NCBI GenBank assembly: GCA_964409645.1
Contig: CAYPEK010000122.1
Coordinates: 1-12,302, forward strand
Reading direction: 5' to 3'
DNA from: CAYPEK01 sp964409645
Lineage (GTDB): Bacteria > UBP15 > UBA6099
Length of the DNA stretch: 12,302 nt
Shown here in pieces: positions 6,317-12,302 of the stretch. The notes under the pieces are model-generated. The model saw nothing but the letters and a program-made list of their open reading frames with translations, was not told the DNA's origin and made no database searches. Position 1 is the stretch's first letter; each line of letters begins with the position of its first letter. The position numbers and the translations under genes were made by a program.

Positions 6317-7428
6317 CGATCGACAACCGCCGCGGAGCGAAAATGTACCCGATCATGTCGGGCGAGAAGAAAGGCGCGTCCGCCGCGCTCACCCGCGCGG
6401 CCCTCGCGGCGCTTTCCGGCGTTTACAAATCAGCTTATGAAAAAAGAATGGCGCGGCTTCAGAAGAAAGAAAAAGCCCGCATAGATGCCCCGGTGATCAG
6501 TATCGGGAACATAACCGTGGGCGGCACGGGCAAAACACCCGTCTGCCTTTACCTCGCACGGGAGTTCGCGGCACGCGGCCGCAAAGTAGGCATCGCCACG
6601 AGAGGCTACGGCCGAGAGGGCGGCGGCACAGTACTGCTCAATGACGGAAACGAGGCGAAGTCATGGCACAACTGCGGCGACGAGCCAATGCTCTTCGCCG
6701 CCGATCCGGCAGTACACGCGGTAGGCGTGGACATCAACCGTGCTCTCGCCGCAAAAGAACTTGTCGATAAAGCCGGTTGCGACATCGTCCTTCTCGACGA
6801 CGGTTTCCAGTTTATCACGCTACACCGCGACATCGACATTCTGGTTTTCGACGCGGGAAATCCATTCGGATACGAAAAGCTGCTGCCGGCCGGACTTCTG
6901 CGGGAGCCTCTATCCAGCATAGCCAGAGCCGATGTTTTCTGGCTCGCGAAAACGGATTCCGTCAGCGTCAAGCAAAAGAATGAAATCGTCGGCCGTCTCG
7001 CCAAAGAGCAACCATATAAACCGATCGTCGAGTCGCACTACGAGCCCGCCGGATTCGCGGTTTACAGACAATCCGAAATCATAAGCGCCGACAGTATTGA
7101 AAGCTCGAAAGCGCTCTGCATCAGCGGAATAGGAAATCCGGAACCTTTCGAGCGCCTGATAGGCAAACTTTCCGGCACGCCGCCGCTCGCTGTGCGCTTC
7201 GAGGATCACCACCCGTTCGGCGACGGCGAGCTCGCAAGGGTCGAGGACGAGGCAATCCGGGCGGGAATGGACTTCATCGTCACCACAGAGAAGGACGCCG
7301 CGCGGCTGCCCGGCCACTTCAAGCCTCGATGCAAGTGGCTTGTGACAAAAATCGACGTGAAGGTAACAAACGGCGCTGATGTCGTGGAGCGAATCCTGAC
7401 TTTGCCCGAAAATCTGTTCCGCCGATGA
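6313..7428 (+). CDS. lpxK: tetraacyldisaccharide 4'-kinase
   Basis: LpxK phosphorylates the 4' position of tetraacyldisaccharide-1-phosphate to give lipid IVA, using ATP at the inner-membrane surface. It is 371 aa. Seen: an N-terminal helix before the core; SIGNITVGGTGKTP (63-76) containing the Walker A lysine Lys74; TRGYGR (96-101); GDEPMLFA (122-129), which probably carries the catalytic-dyad Asp; LDDGFQ (161-166); and a late FEDHHPFGDGEL segment, which probably supplies the dyad His. Residue 167 is Phe where DDGxQH members have His. The start at 6313 overlaps the waaA stop (ATGA), with CAAGGA 9 nt upstream, so translation is probably coupled. An internal ATG at 6343 is an alternative. Kdo transfer normally follows this step, matching the pairing with waaA. 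Confidence 0.96.
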   Translation: MTIDNRRGAKMYPIMSGEKKGASAALTRAALAALSGVYKSAYEKRMARLQKKEKARIDAPVISIGNITVGGTGKTPVCLYLAREFAARGRKVGIATRGYGREGGGTVLLNDGNEAKSWHNCGDEPMLFAADPAVHAVGVDINRALAAKELVDKAGCDIVLLDDGFQFITLHRDIDILVFDAGNPFGYEKLLPAGLLREPLSSIARADVFWLAKTDSVSVKQKNEIVGRLAKEQPYKPIVESHYEPAGFAVYRQSEIISADSIESSKALCISGIGNPEPFERLIGKLSGTPPLAVRFEDHHPFGDGELARVEDEAIRAGMDFIVTTEKDAARLPGHFKPRCKWLVTKIDVKVTNGADVVERILTLPENLFRR

Positions 7429-7478
7429 ATCATGCCGTATAATAATGGCGGCGGGCGGTCGCCCAAGGCTGGAAACTG

Positions 7479-8309
7479 ATGAACACTATCGACATCAACG
7501 GAATAAACATCGGCGCGGACAATCCGTTCGTGCTGATCGCGGGCCCGTGCGTGATCGAGGACGAGAACAGATGCTACTCGACCGCAGTCGAGTTGAAACA
7601 CATCTGCCGCGAACTCGACATACCGCTCGTTTTCAAAGCCTCTTACGACAAAGCGAACCGGTCGTCGGTTCACTCCTATCGTGGGCCGGGAATCGACGCC
7701 GGGGTCAGGCTGTTCAGAAAAATCAAAAAAGAACTCGGCCTGCACGTGACAACCGACGTACACACGCCGGAAGAGATAGCGAAAGTGAGTTCAGTGGTCG
7801 ATATCCTGCAGATACCGGCGTTCCTCTGCCGCCAGACGGACCTGATTGTCGCCGCGGCGAAAACGGGCAAACCGGTCAACATCAAAAAAGGCCAGTTCCT
7901 AGCGCCGTGGGACGTGCGCAACATAATCGAGAAATGCGTCAGCTCCGGCAACAGGAAGATCATCATAACCGAGCGCGGATCGACATTCGGCTACAATAAC
8001 CTCGTGGTCGATTTTAAGTCGCTGCCGATCATCAGGCAGTTCGGATATCCGGTTTGCTTTGACGCGACACACAGCGTGCAGTTGCCGGGCGGCGCGGGCA
8101 CATCGAGCGGCGGCCAGCGCGAATTCGTCGAGCCGATGATACGCGCGGCGGTCGCGGTCGGTCTCGACGCGCTATTCATCGAGACGCACGACGACCCGGA
8201 CGAAGCGCTCTCCGACGGCCCGAACATGGTTCCGCTCGGAAGCCTGAAAAGCCTGCTGACGCTGGCGAGGAACCTCGACCGGTTGGTAAAAAAGCAGGCG
8301 GTAACATGA
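7479..8309 (+). CDS. kdsA: 3-deoxy-8-phosphooctulonate (Kdo-8-P) synthase, metal-dependent type
   Basis: KdsA condenses phosphoenolpyruvate with D-arabinose-5-phosphate to Kdo-8-phosphate in the cytoplasm, the first committed step of Kdo synthesis. The 276-aa length is normal. Seen: IAGPCVIED (20-28) with Cys24; KASYDKANRSS (53-63); PWDVRNIIEK (143-152); ERGSTFGYNNLVVD (165-178); FDATHSVQLPGG (194-205) with His198; ETHDDPDEALSDGPN (235-249) with Glu235 and Asp246. Cys24, His198, Glu235 and Asp246 match the metal ligands of class II enzymes such as that of Aquifex; metal-independent enzymes have Asn at the Cys position. The start is 50 nt after lpxK, with AAGG 10 nt upstream. A TATAAT at 7438-7443 could give a second promoter but lacks a good -35. 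kdsB, kdsC and kdsD are not in the window. Confidence 0.97.
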   Translation: MNTIDINGINIGADNPFVLIAGPCVIEDENRCYSTAVELKHICRELDIPLVFKASYDKANRSSVHSYRGPGIDAGVRLFRKIKKELGLHVTTDVHTPEEIAKVSSVVDILQIPAFLCRQTDLIVAAAKTGKPVNIKKGQFLAPWDVRNIIEKCVSSGNRKIIITERGSTFGYNNLVVDFKSLPIIRQFGYPVCFDATHSVQLPGGAGTSSGGQREFVEPMIRAAVAVGLDALFIETHDDPDEALSDGPNMVPLGSLKSLLTLARNLDRLVKKQAVT

Positions 8310-8323
8310 ATGCGGAACGGCCG

Positions 8324-8370
8324 GACGAACGGCGAAAAGCGCGGCCGGCGCTTCGTCAGGTTGATTTTTT
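8324..8370 (+). terminator. possible terminator after kdsA
   Basis: GACGAA (8324-8329) pairs with TTCGTC (8352-8357). The 3' arm continues an inner GCGC/GCGC hairpin, with an 8-nt bulge on the 5' side. Six T residues follow at 8365-8370, but only 7 nt after the stem, so this is not a canonical intrinsic terminator. Confidence 0.3.
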
Positions 8371-8389
8371 GACCCCGCACACACACAAT
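8361..8389 (+). promoter_or_regulatory. weak candidate promoter for the GH57 gene
   Basis: TTGATT (8361-8366), a 17-nt spacer and CACAAT (8384-8389). Each hexamer matches consensus at 4 of 6 positions. The leader would be about 80 nt to the TTG start. It overlaps the T-run of the possible kdsA terminator. Confidence 0.25.
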
Positions 8390-8474
8390 AAAGGCACTTG
8401 CTGACGGCGGCGGTTTGCGTTCTCAAGCGGAAACCGCGCGGCCGGGAGGCAAAACCTACATCTGGAGAAATAAC

Positions 8475-10133
8475 TTGGCTGACTTTCATGGAAGTTTCGT
8501 TCTGGTCCTCCACACTCATCTGCCGTGGGTTATGTACCACGACGGCCTCGAAGAAGAATGGCTGTTCGAAGCCGCCGCGGAAACCTACCTGCCGATGCTC
8601 GATATCCTTTACAAGCTCGTTGACGAAGGCATATCGCCGAAGATCACTTTCACAATCTCGCCCGTCCTCGCGGAACAACTCACGCTCGAGCACTTCAAGG
8701 AACGGTTCATCAAATACTGCGAGAAAAAATCGAGCTTCGCTGAGAAGGATAAAAAGGAATTCGAGTCGAGCGACCCTCATCTGGCCTACCTCGCCTCTCG
8801 CTGGCAGGATTACTACGCCGGCATGGCAAAGAAATTCGCGGATGTTTACAACAAGGACATAATCGGATCTCTGAAAAAACTTCAGGACGCGGGGCACATC
8901 GAACTGATGACGTGCGGAGCCACGCACGCCTATTTCCCCGCGACCGCCGAGGACACCTCGGTTCAGGCGCAGGTGCGCACGGCTGTGGAATCGCACTGGA
9001 AGCACTTCGGCGCCGCGCCGCGCGGGCTCTGGCTGCCGGAGTGCGGCTACCGGCCCGCCTGCAAGTGGGCGCCGCCCGTCGGCTCGAAGCACGGCGAAAT
9101 CCCGTACTCCCGCAAAGGCGTTGAGGAGTTCCTCAGCGAAGCCGACCTGCACTATTTTGTGGTTGACAATCACCAACTCCTGAAAGCGCACCCGCAAGAT
9201 GTCGTGAAGAACCCGTTTTTCGCATACTGGGCGCGCGGCGCGCAGACCCCGAAAGACTCGGTCGCCGTCCTCTCGCGCGACATCAATCTCTCGCTTCAGG
9301 TGTGGCGTCACGAGGTCGGCTATCCCGGCGACGGCACCTACCTCGACTTCCACAAGAAACACATGCCGGGCAGACTCCGCTACTGGAAAATAACCCACAC
9401 GAAAGCCGACATGGCATACAAGGATTACTATTATCCGGACGATGCGGTGGACCAGAAGGTCATCGAGCACGCCGGGCACTACAAATTCATGATCGCCGGC
9501 AGTCTGAGGAAGCACTTCGAGGACACCGGCGCGGCCGGAATGGCGATGACGGCGTTCGACACCGAGCTGTTCGGCCACTGGTGGTTCGAAGGCCCGCTCT
9601 TCATTTACCACGTAATCAAATGGATCAACTCAGACCCCGAACTCAAAACGGAAACCTGTTCGGAATATCTGCAGCGGATGCCGCCGGTGACCGACCTCTT
9701 TCTGCCGGAATCCTCATGGGGCGCGGGATACAACTCATCGACGTGGATCAACGAGGAAGTGGCGTGGCTGATCGACCGCGAGTACGACGCGGAACGCGAC
9801 ATGCAGAACCTCGCGCGGGAATTTTTCTACACTGAGGAACCCGAGCTGATAAAAATGCTGAAACAGTGCGCGCGCGAGCTTATGCTCCTGCAGTCGTCCG
9901 ACTGGAAGTTCATGATAACGAACTGGAGCACGCGCGACCACGCCGAAATGCGGGCGGTTATGCACTACAACGACTTCAAGCGGCTCGCGAGAATGGCGCG
10001 CGAATACGGACACGGCAATTTCGTCGAACAGAGCGAATGGACGTTCCTCGGCGACTGCATGGCGCGGGACCGGCTGTTCCCGGATATCGATTTCAAATGG
10101 TTTGCAAACCCGTCCGTACCGGCGGTTTCATAG
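8475..10133 (+). CDS. GH57 family 1,4-alpha-glucan branching-type enzyme
   Basis: A glycoside hydrolase family 57 enzyme of the alpha-glucan branching (TK1436/TT1467) type, probably acting on glycogen-like polymers in the cytoplasm. No signal peptide is seen. It is 552 aa. Seen: VLHTHLPW at the N-terminus, the family's conserved region 1; GATHAYFP (about 148-155); GLWLPECGY (184-192) with Glu189 at the catalytic nucleophile position; FDTELFGHWWFEGP (361-374) with Asp362 at the acid/base position; and a C-terminal helical region as in branching enzymes. The TTG start at 8475 is chosen because GGAG (8464-8467) sits 7 nt upstream and the protein then begins like its homologues. A longer TTG-initiated frame at 8415 adds unrelated residues. 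No other glycogen gene is adjacent, so branching rather than hydrolysis or transfer is inferred from motifs alone. Confidence 0.88.
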   Translation: MADFHGSFVLVLHTHLPWVMYHDGLEEEWLFEAAAETYLPMLDILYKLVDEGISPKITFTISPVLAEQLTLEHFKERFIKYCEKKSSFAEKDKKEFESSDPHLAYLASRWQDYYAGMAKKFADVYNKDIIGSLKKLQDAGHIELMTCGATHAYFPATAEDTSVQAQVRTAVESHWKHFGAAPRGLWLPECGYRPACKWAPPVGSKHGEIPYSRKGVEEFLSEADLHYFVVDNHQLLKAHPQDVVKNPFFAYWARGAQTPKDSVAVLSRDINLSLQVWRHEVGYPGDGTYLDFHKKHMPGRLRYWKITHTKADMAYKDYYYPDDAVDQKVIEHAGHYKFMIAGSLRKHFEDTGAAGMAMTAFDTELFGHWWFEGPLFIYHVIKWINSDPELKTETCSEYLQRMPPVTDLFLPESSWGAGYNSSTWINEEVAWLIDREYDAERDMQNLAREFFYTEEPELIKMLKQCARELMLLQSSDWKFMITNWSTRDHAEMRAVMHYNDFKRLARMAREYGHGNFVEQSEWTFLGDCMARDRLFPDIDFKWFANPSVPAVS

Positions 10134-10154
10134 GCGGGCGACACGTCCGAACGG

Positions 10155-10176
10155 TTTGGCGGAGGCCGCCGCCAAA
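10155..10176 (+). terminator. GC-rich hairpin after the GH57 gene, possible terminator
   Basis: A perfect 8-bp stem: TTTGGCGG (10155-10162) pairs with CCGCCAAA (10169-10176) around a 6-nt loop, 22 nt after the GH57 stop. No T-run follows on either strand, so it may end transcription inefficiently or protect the 3' end of the transcript. Confidence 0.4.
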
Positions 10177-10207
10177 ATGATTTCCGGAGTCGGAAAAAGC
10201 GTGTTAG

Positions 10208-10237
10208 TTTAAAAAATAATATAAATAAGGATATTAT
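10208..10237 (+). promoter_or_regulatory. candidate promoter of the SbcD-like/SbcC-like operon
   Basis: TTTAAA (10208-10213), an 18-nt spacer and TATTAT (10232-10237), within a strongly AT-rich stretch between GC-rich genes. The predicted start near 10244 gives a leader of about 47 nt. Other -10-like hexamers nearby (TATAAA at 10220) make the exact choice uncertain. Confidence 0.35.
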
Positions 10238-10250
10238 ATTGAACATTGCT

Positions 10251-10274
10251 TTCGGGCTTTTTGCGTTGCCCGGA
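10251..10274 (+). other. leader hairpin before the SbcD-like gene
   Basis: TTCGGGC (10251-10257) pairs with GCCCGGA (10268-10274), with one G-U pair, around a 10-nt T-rich loop. It ends 16 nt before ATG 10291, so it would lie in the 5' untranslated region. A role is not known. Confidence 0.35.
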
Positions 10275-10290
10275 TAAGAATAAGATAAAG

Positions 10291-11472
10291 ATGGCATCTA
10301 TAAGAGTCGTTCACACATCAGATATACACCTCGGCCGCCGGTTCCCGAATCTGGACCGCGAAGCCGAACTGTTGCGCTCCGGCGATATCGGCCGCGTGTT
10401 CAACGAGCTCATTGATTACGTCATTAAAAACAAAACACACCTCCTGCTGATCTCAGGCGGCCTGTTCGACAAGATTCATCCCACGCGGGAAACAGTCTCC
10501 GCCGCGCTCGGCGCGTTCGGCCGGATACACGACGCACTGCCGAACACCCGGATCGTTCTCACACCCGGACAAGAGGAACTCCTCCTCAAAAAAGACAGCG
10601 AGCCGGATTGCAGCCTCTCGATCTTCAACCACCTGAATTACGTGAGAGTGATCGGAGCGGGCGCGGAACCGGAAAGCGTGCAGCTCGAATTCGACGGCGG
10701 CAAGGTTCAGATAAGCTCGTGTCAGGCAGCCGCTTTCTTCGATGAAGAATTCAAAAAACGAAGCATCCCCGCCCCGAAGGACAAGGCCGGGATATTCATG
10801 CTCTGCGCATACTCCCGCAGGCAGGACCTGATGAACATCACCAACGACCTGCTTAGGGAAAAGATACTCAACCCGCTTCACGAGCGCGGATACCAGTACG
10901 TCGCGCTCGGCCACCGGCACAAGCTGGACTTGATCGACTCGGGCGATTTCACGGCGATCTTCCCGGGCAGCCTCGAACGGTTCAACTTCGAGGAAGACCG
11001 CGAGAGGAAATGCTTTATCACATTCACGATAGACGACGGAAAAGTGTCGGCGCCGCAGACGGTTCGCACGTCCGCGAGGCCGCTCGAATACATCAACGTG
11101 ACGTGCTCGCTGGACGGCAAGGACATCGAGAGCGGATTCAGCGACATCGGCAGGCGCGGCAACAAGGACAAAATCCTTTTCATCGTGCTGAACGGGCAAT
11201 CGACATTCGATACATTCAACAACTTCCAGAAGAGCGCCACACTCTCCAAGCTGAGAGATAGGTTCGCGTTCGTGCACATCGAGAACAGGCTCGTGCTGGT
11301 GGACGAAACCGACGAGTTCAAGCTTGAAGCGTTGCGGGTGGGAACACCGGCGGAGGAGTTCAAACGGTTCGTGAGCCGCGAAATTCTCGAAGCGAAAGAG
11401 CGCGGCGAGGAAGTAAAACTCCTCGAAGAATTGTATGAAGCCGGAGTGAAGGAGATAGAGGAAAGCCTGTGA
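10291..11472 (+). CDS. SbcD/Mre11-like metallophosphoesterase-fold protein with degenerate active site
   Basis: A 393-aa protein of the SbcD/Mre11 calcineurin-like phosphoesterase fold. Active relatives form the nuclease subunit of the Mre11-Rad50 (SbcCD) DNA-end-processing complex. Seen: HTSDIHLG (8-15), an intact motif I with Asp11 and His13; YVALGHRHK (203-211), an intact last motif with His208 and His210; an FPGS element (224-227); and a C-terminal charged helical part (about 353-393), where Mre11 proteins bind the Rad50 coiled-coil base. Odd: motif II GDLFD is SGGLFD (Gly57 for the bridging Asp), motif III GNH[DE] is GQEE (93-96), and the motif IV His appears replaced (CAYS, 172-175). 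Two-metal catalysis is therefore unlikely. ATG 10291 is preferred over a TTG at 10246, which adds unrelated residues. The stop overlaps the next GTG start by 4 nt. Confidence 0.85.
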   Translation: MASIRVVHTSDIHLGRRFPNLDREAELLRSGDIGRVFNELIDYVIKNKTHLLLISGGLFDKIHPTRETVSAALGAFGRIHDALPNTRIVLTPGQEELLLKKDSEPDCSLSIFNHLNYVRVIGAGAEPESVQLEFDGGKVQISSCQAAAFFDEEFKKRSIPAPKDKAGIFMLCAYSRRQDLMNITNDLLREKILNPLHERGYQYVALGHRHKLDLIDSGDFTAIFPGSLERFNFEEDRERKCFITFTIDDGKVSAPQTVRTSARPLEYINVTCSLDGKDIESGFSDIGRRGNKDKILFIVLNGQSTFDTFNNFQKSATLSKLRDRFAFVHIENRLVLVDETDEFKLEALRVGTPAEEFKRFVSREILEAKERGEEVKLLEELYEAGVKEIEESL

Positions 11473-12302
11473 TAATCGCCGGACTCAAAGCCGAAAACTT
11501 CATGCGTTTCGACAAGTTCGAGATGAAGTCGCTGCCCGAGCGCGGGCTGATCGGCATTTTCGGCGACAACGAATGCGGAAAATCGACGATCGGCGAACTG
11601 ATCTGCTTCGCGATTTTCGGCCGCACGACGAGATCGCCGCAGGGCGAGCCGCGGAAGATAGTCAAATGGGGCGCGGACACATGCACCGCAGAGATTACGT
11701 TCTCCACCGGCGGTGAAACTTATAAAATTATGCGCAGGATTTCAGCGGACGGCACGAAAGACGGCCGCATGATCTGCGTCGCGCCGAACAAGGTGCTCGC
11801 CACGACGTGGGATCAGATCGAGGCGCGGATTCAGGAACTTCTCGGATACTCATTTAAAGAATTCAGATATTCGATGTTCATCGCCCAGAAAGAGCTCGAC
11901 ATAATGCTGAGCGACGCAGAAGACCGGCGGTTCGTCCTGAACAACATGCTCGGCGTCGGGTTCATGGAAAAAATGTCGAAGAAGGTCGCTTCCAAGCGTA
12001 TCAACGTTGAGGTCGAGCTTAAAGAGATAAGAAGACGCCTCGAAGACAAACAGGAAGTGCTTCAGGTTTATCAGGCGCGGGAAAACGATCTGGAACGGAT
12101 CGGCAAACGGATCGACGACGCCAACGGACGCCTGATCGGCCTGCTCCACGAACGCGACCGCGTTAAATCCACACTCTCGATGCTCGACGACATTCGCCGG
12201 AAGTCCGAGCAAGTGGAAATTCTTGACCTGCGGATCAAGAGTCGCCGGGATCAGTTGAGGCAGATCGAAGTCGAATGCAGCAGGCTGATGAGGGAAGCCG
12301 AC
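11469..12302 (+). CDS. SbcC/Rad50-like ATPase, N-terminal part (cut by window end)
   Basis: The first 278 residues of an SMC-like ABC ATPase of the SbcC/Rad50 type; the frame is open to the window end. Active relatives are the ATP-driven, long coiled-coil partner of Mre11/SbcD. Seen: an N-terminal strand with LKAENFMRF (6-14); Walker A GDNECGKST (32-40); IGELICFAIFGRT, the usual helix after the P-loop; FIAQKELD with the Q-loop Gln140; and, from about residue 165, a Lys/Glu/Arg-rich heptad-like region that is the start of the coiled coil. The GTG start at 11469 overlaps the TGA of the upstream gene (GTGA), so translation is probably coupled. Length, zinc hook and the C-terminal signature and Walker B motifs lie beyond the window. 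Confidence 0.9.
   Translation, partial: MIIAGLKAENFMRFDKFEMKSLPERGLIGIFGDNECGKSTIGELICFAIFGRTTRSPQGEPRKIVKWGADTCTAEITFSTGGETYKIMRRISADGTKDGRMICVAPNKVLATTWDQIEARIQELLGYSFKEFRYSMFIAQKELDIMLSDAEDRRFVLNNMLGVGFMEKMSKKVASKRINVEVELKEIRRRLEDKQEVLQVYQARENDLERIGKRIDDANGRLIGLLHERDRVKSTLSMLDDIRRKSEQVEILDLRIKSRRDQLRQIEVECSRLMREAD

Noticed and set aside
7402..7443. Separate promoter for kdsA using TATAAT at 7438-7443
   Set aside because: No acceptable -35 at 16-18 nt; the nearest TTGCCC is about 30 nt upstream. The gene is more simply read from the waaA-lpxK transcript.
8306..8404. A 32-codon ORF whose ATG overlaps the kdsA stop (ATGA)
   Set aside because: The overlap looks like a coupled gene, but the product is basic and low-complexity with no recognisable motif. 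It spans the possible terminator hairpin and candidate promoter. Too little support for a CDS.
8415..8474. TTG 8415 as start of the GH57 gene
   Set aside because: The extra 20 residues do not resemble GH57 N-termini. TTG 8475 has GGAG at ideal spacing.
8172..9611. Long open frame of 479 codons opposite kdsA and the GH57 gene
   Set aside because: It overlaps two confidently identified genes and has no domain of its own. It arises from codon bias in GC-rich DNA.
10246..10290. TTG 10246 as start of the SbcD-like gene
   Set aside because: The added residues come from the leader hairpin region and do not resemble SbcD. ATG 10291 starts right before the first beta strand of the fold.

Overview
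The window looks like chromosomal DNA of a diderm (Gram-negative) bacterium. Three adjacent genes make the Kdo-lipid A core of lipopolysaccharide (waaA, lpxK, kdsA). Coding regions are GC-rich, while intergenic regions are sharply AT-rich with sigma70-like -10/-35 hexamers. The protein mix does not point to a well-known phylum: a DUF2851 protein, a TIGR00725-type SLOG protein, a class II (Cys-type) KdsA, a GH57 alpha-glucan branching-type enzyme and a Rad50/SbcC-type ATPase. An uncultured or deep-branching diderm lineage is possible, but I cannot assign it from sequence alone. No mobile element, CRISPR array or phage gene is visible.

Layout. Positions 1-2731: a minus-strand TIGR00725/LOG-like nucleotide-binding protein diverges from a plus-strand DUF2851 protein. 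Their candidate promoters overlap head to head around 593-625. The DUF2851 gene converges, with a 16-nt gap, on a minus-strand flavin reductase-like protein. Positions 2732-3454: a well-formed promoter and Shine-Dalgarno site precede a five-helix Yip1-family membrane protein. Positions 3608-4764, minus strand: a TTGACT-17-TATAAT promoter drives tRNA-Gln(CTG) and tRNA-Glu(CTC). With no terminator, an exported protein of unknown family follows, with an SH3-like and a TPR-like part. Positions 4765-5032: an AT-rich noncoding leader with a perfect TATAAT and a two-tier hairpin. Positions 5033-8309: waaA and lpxK overlap by 4 nt and kdsA follows 50 nt later. Together they supply Kdo-8-phosphate, phosphorylate lipid A at 4' and attach Kdo. 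Positions 8475-10133: a GH57 alpha-glucan branching-type enzyme with a TTG start. Positions 10291-12302: an SbcD/Mre11-like protein whose stop overlaps the GTG start of an SbcC/Rad50-like ATPase, which runs off the window.

The most interesting item is the last pair. The Mre11/SbcD-like subunit has kept the first (DxH) and last (GHxH) metal motifs. It has lost the bridging Asp (GDLFD became GGLFD), the Asn-His of GNH[DE] (became GQEE) and probably the motif IV His. The C-terminal helical region and the overlap with the ATPase gene are intact. This suggests a nuclease-dead or re-purposed Mre11-Rad50-type complex. The second item is a tRNA operon that appears to run directly into a gene for an exported protein.
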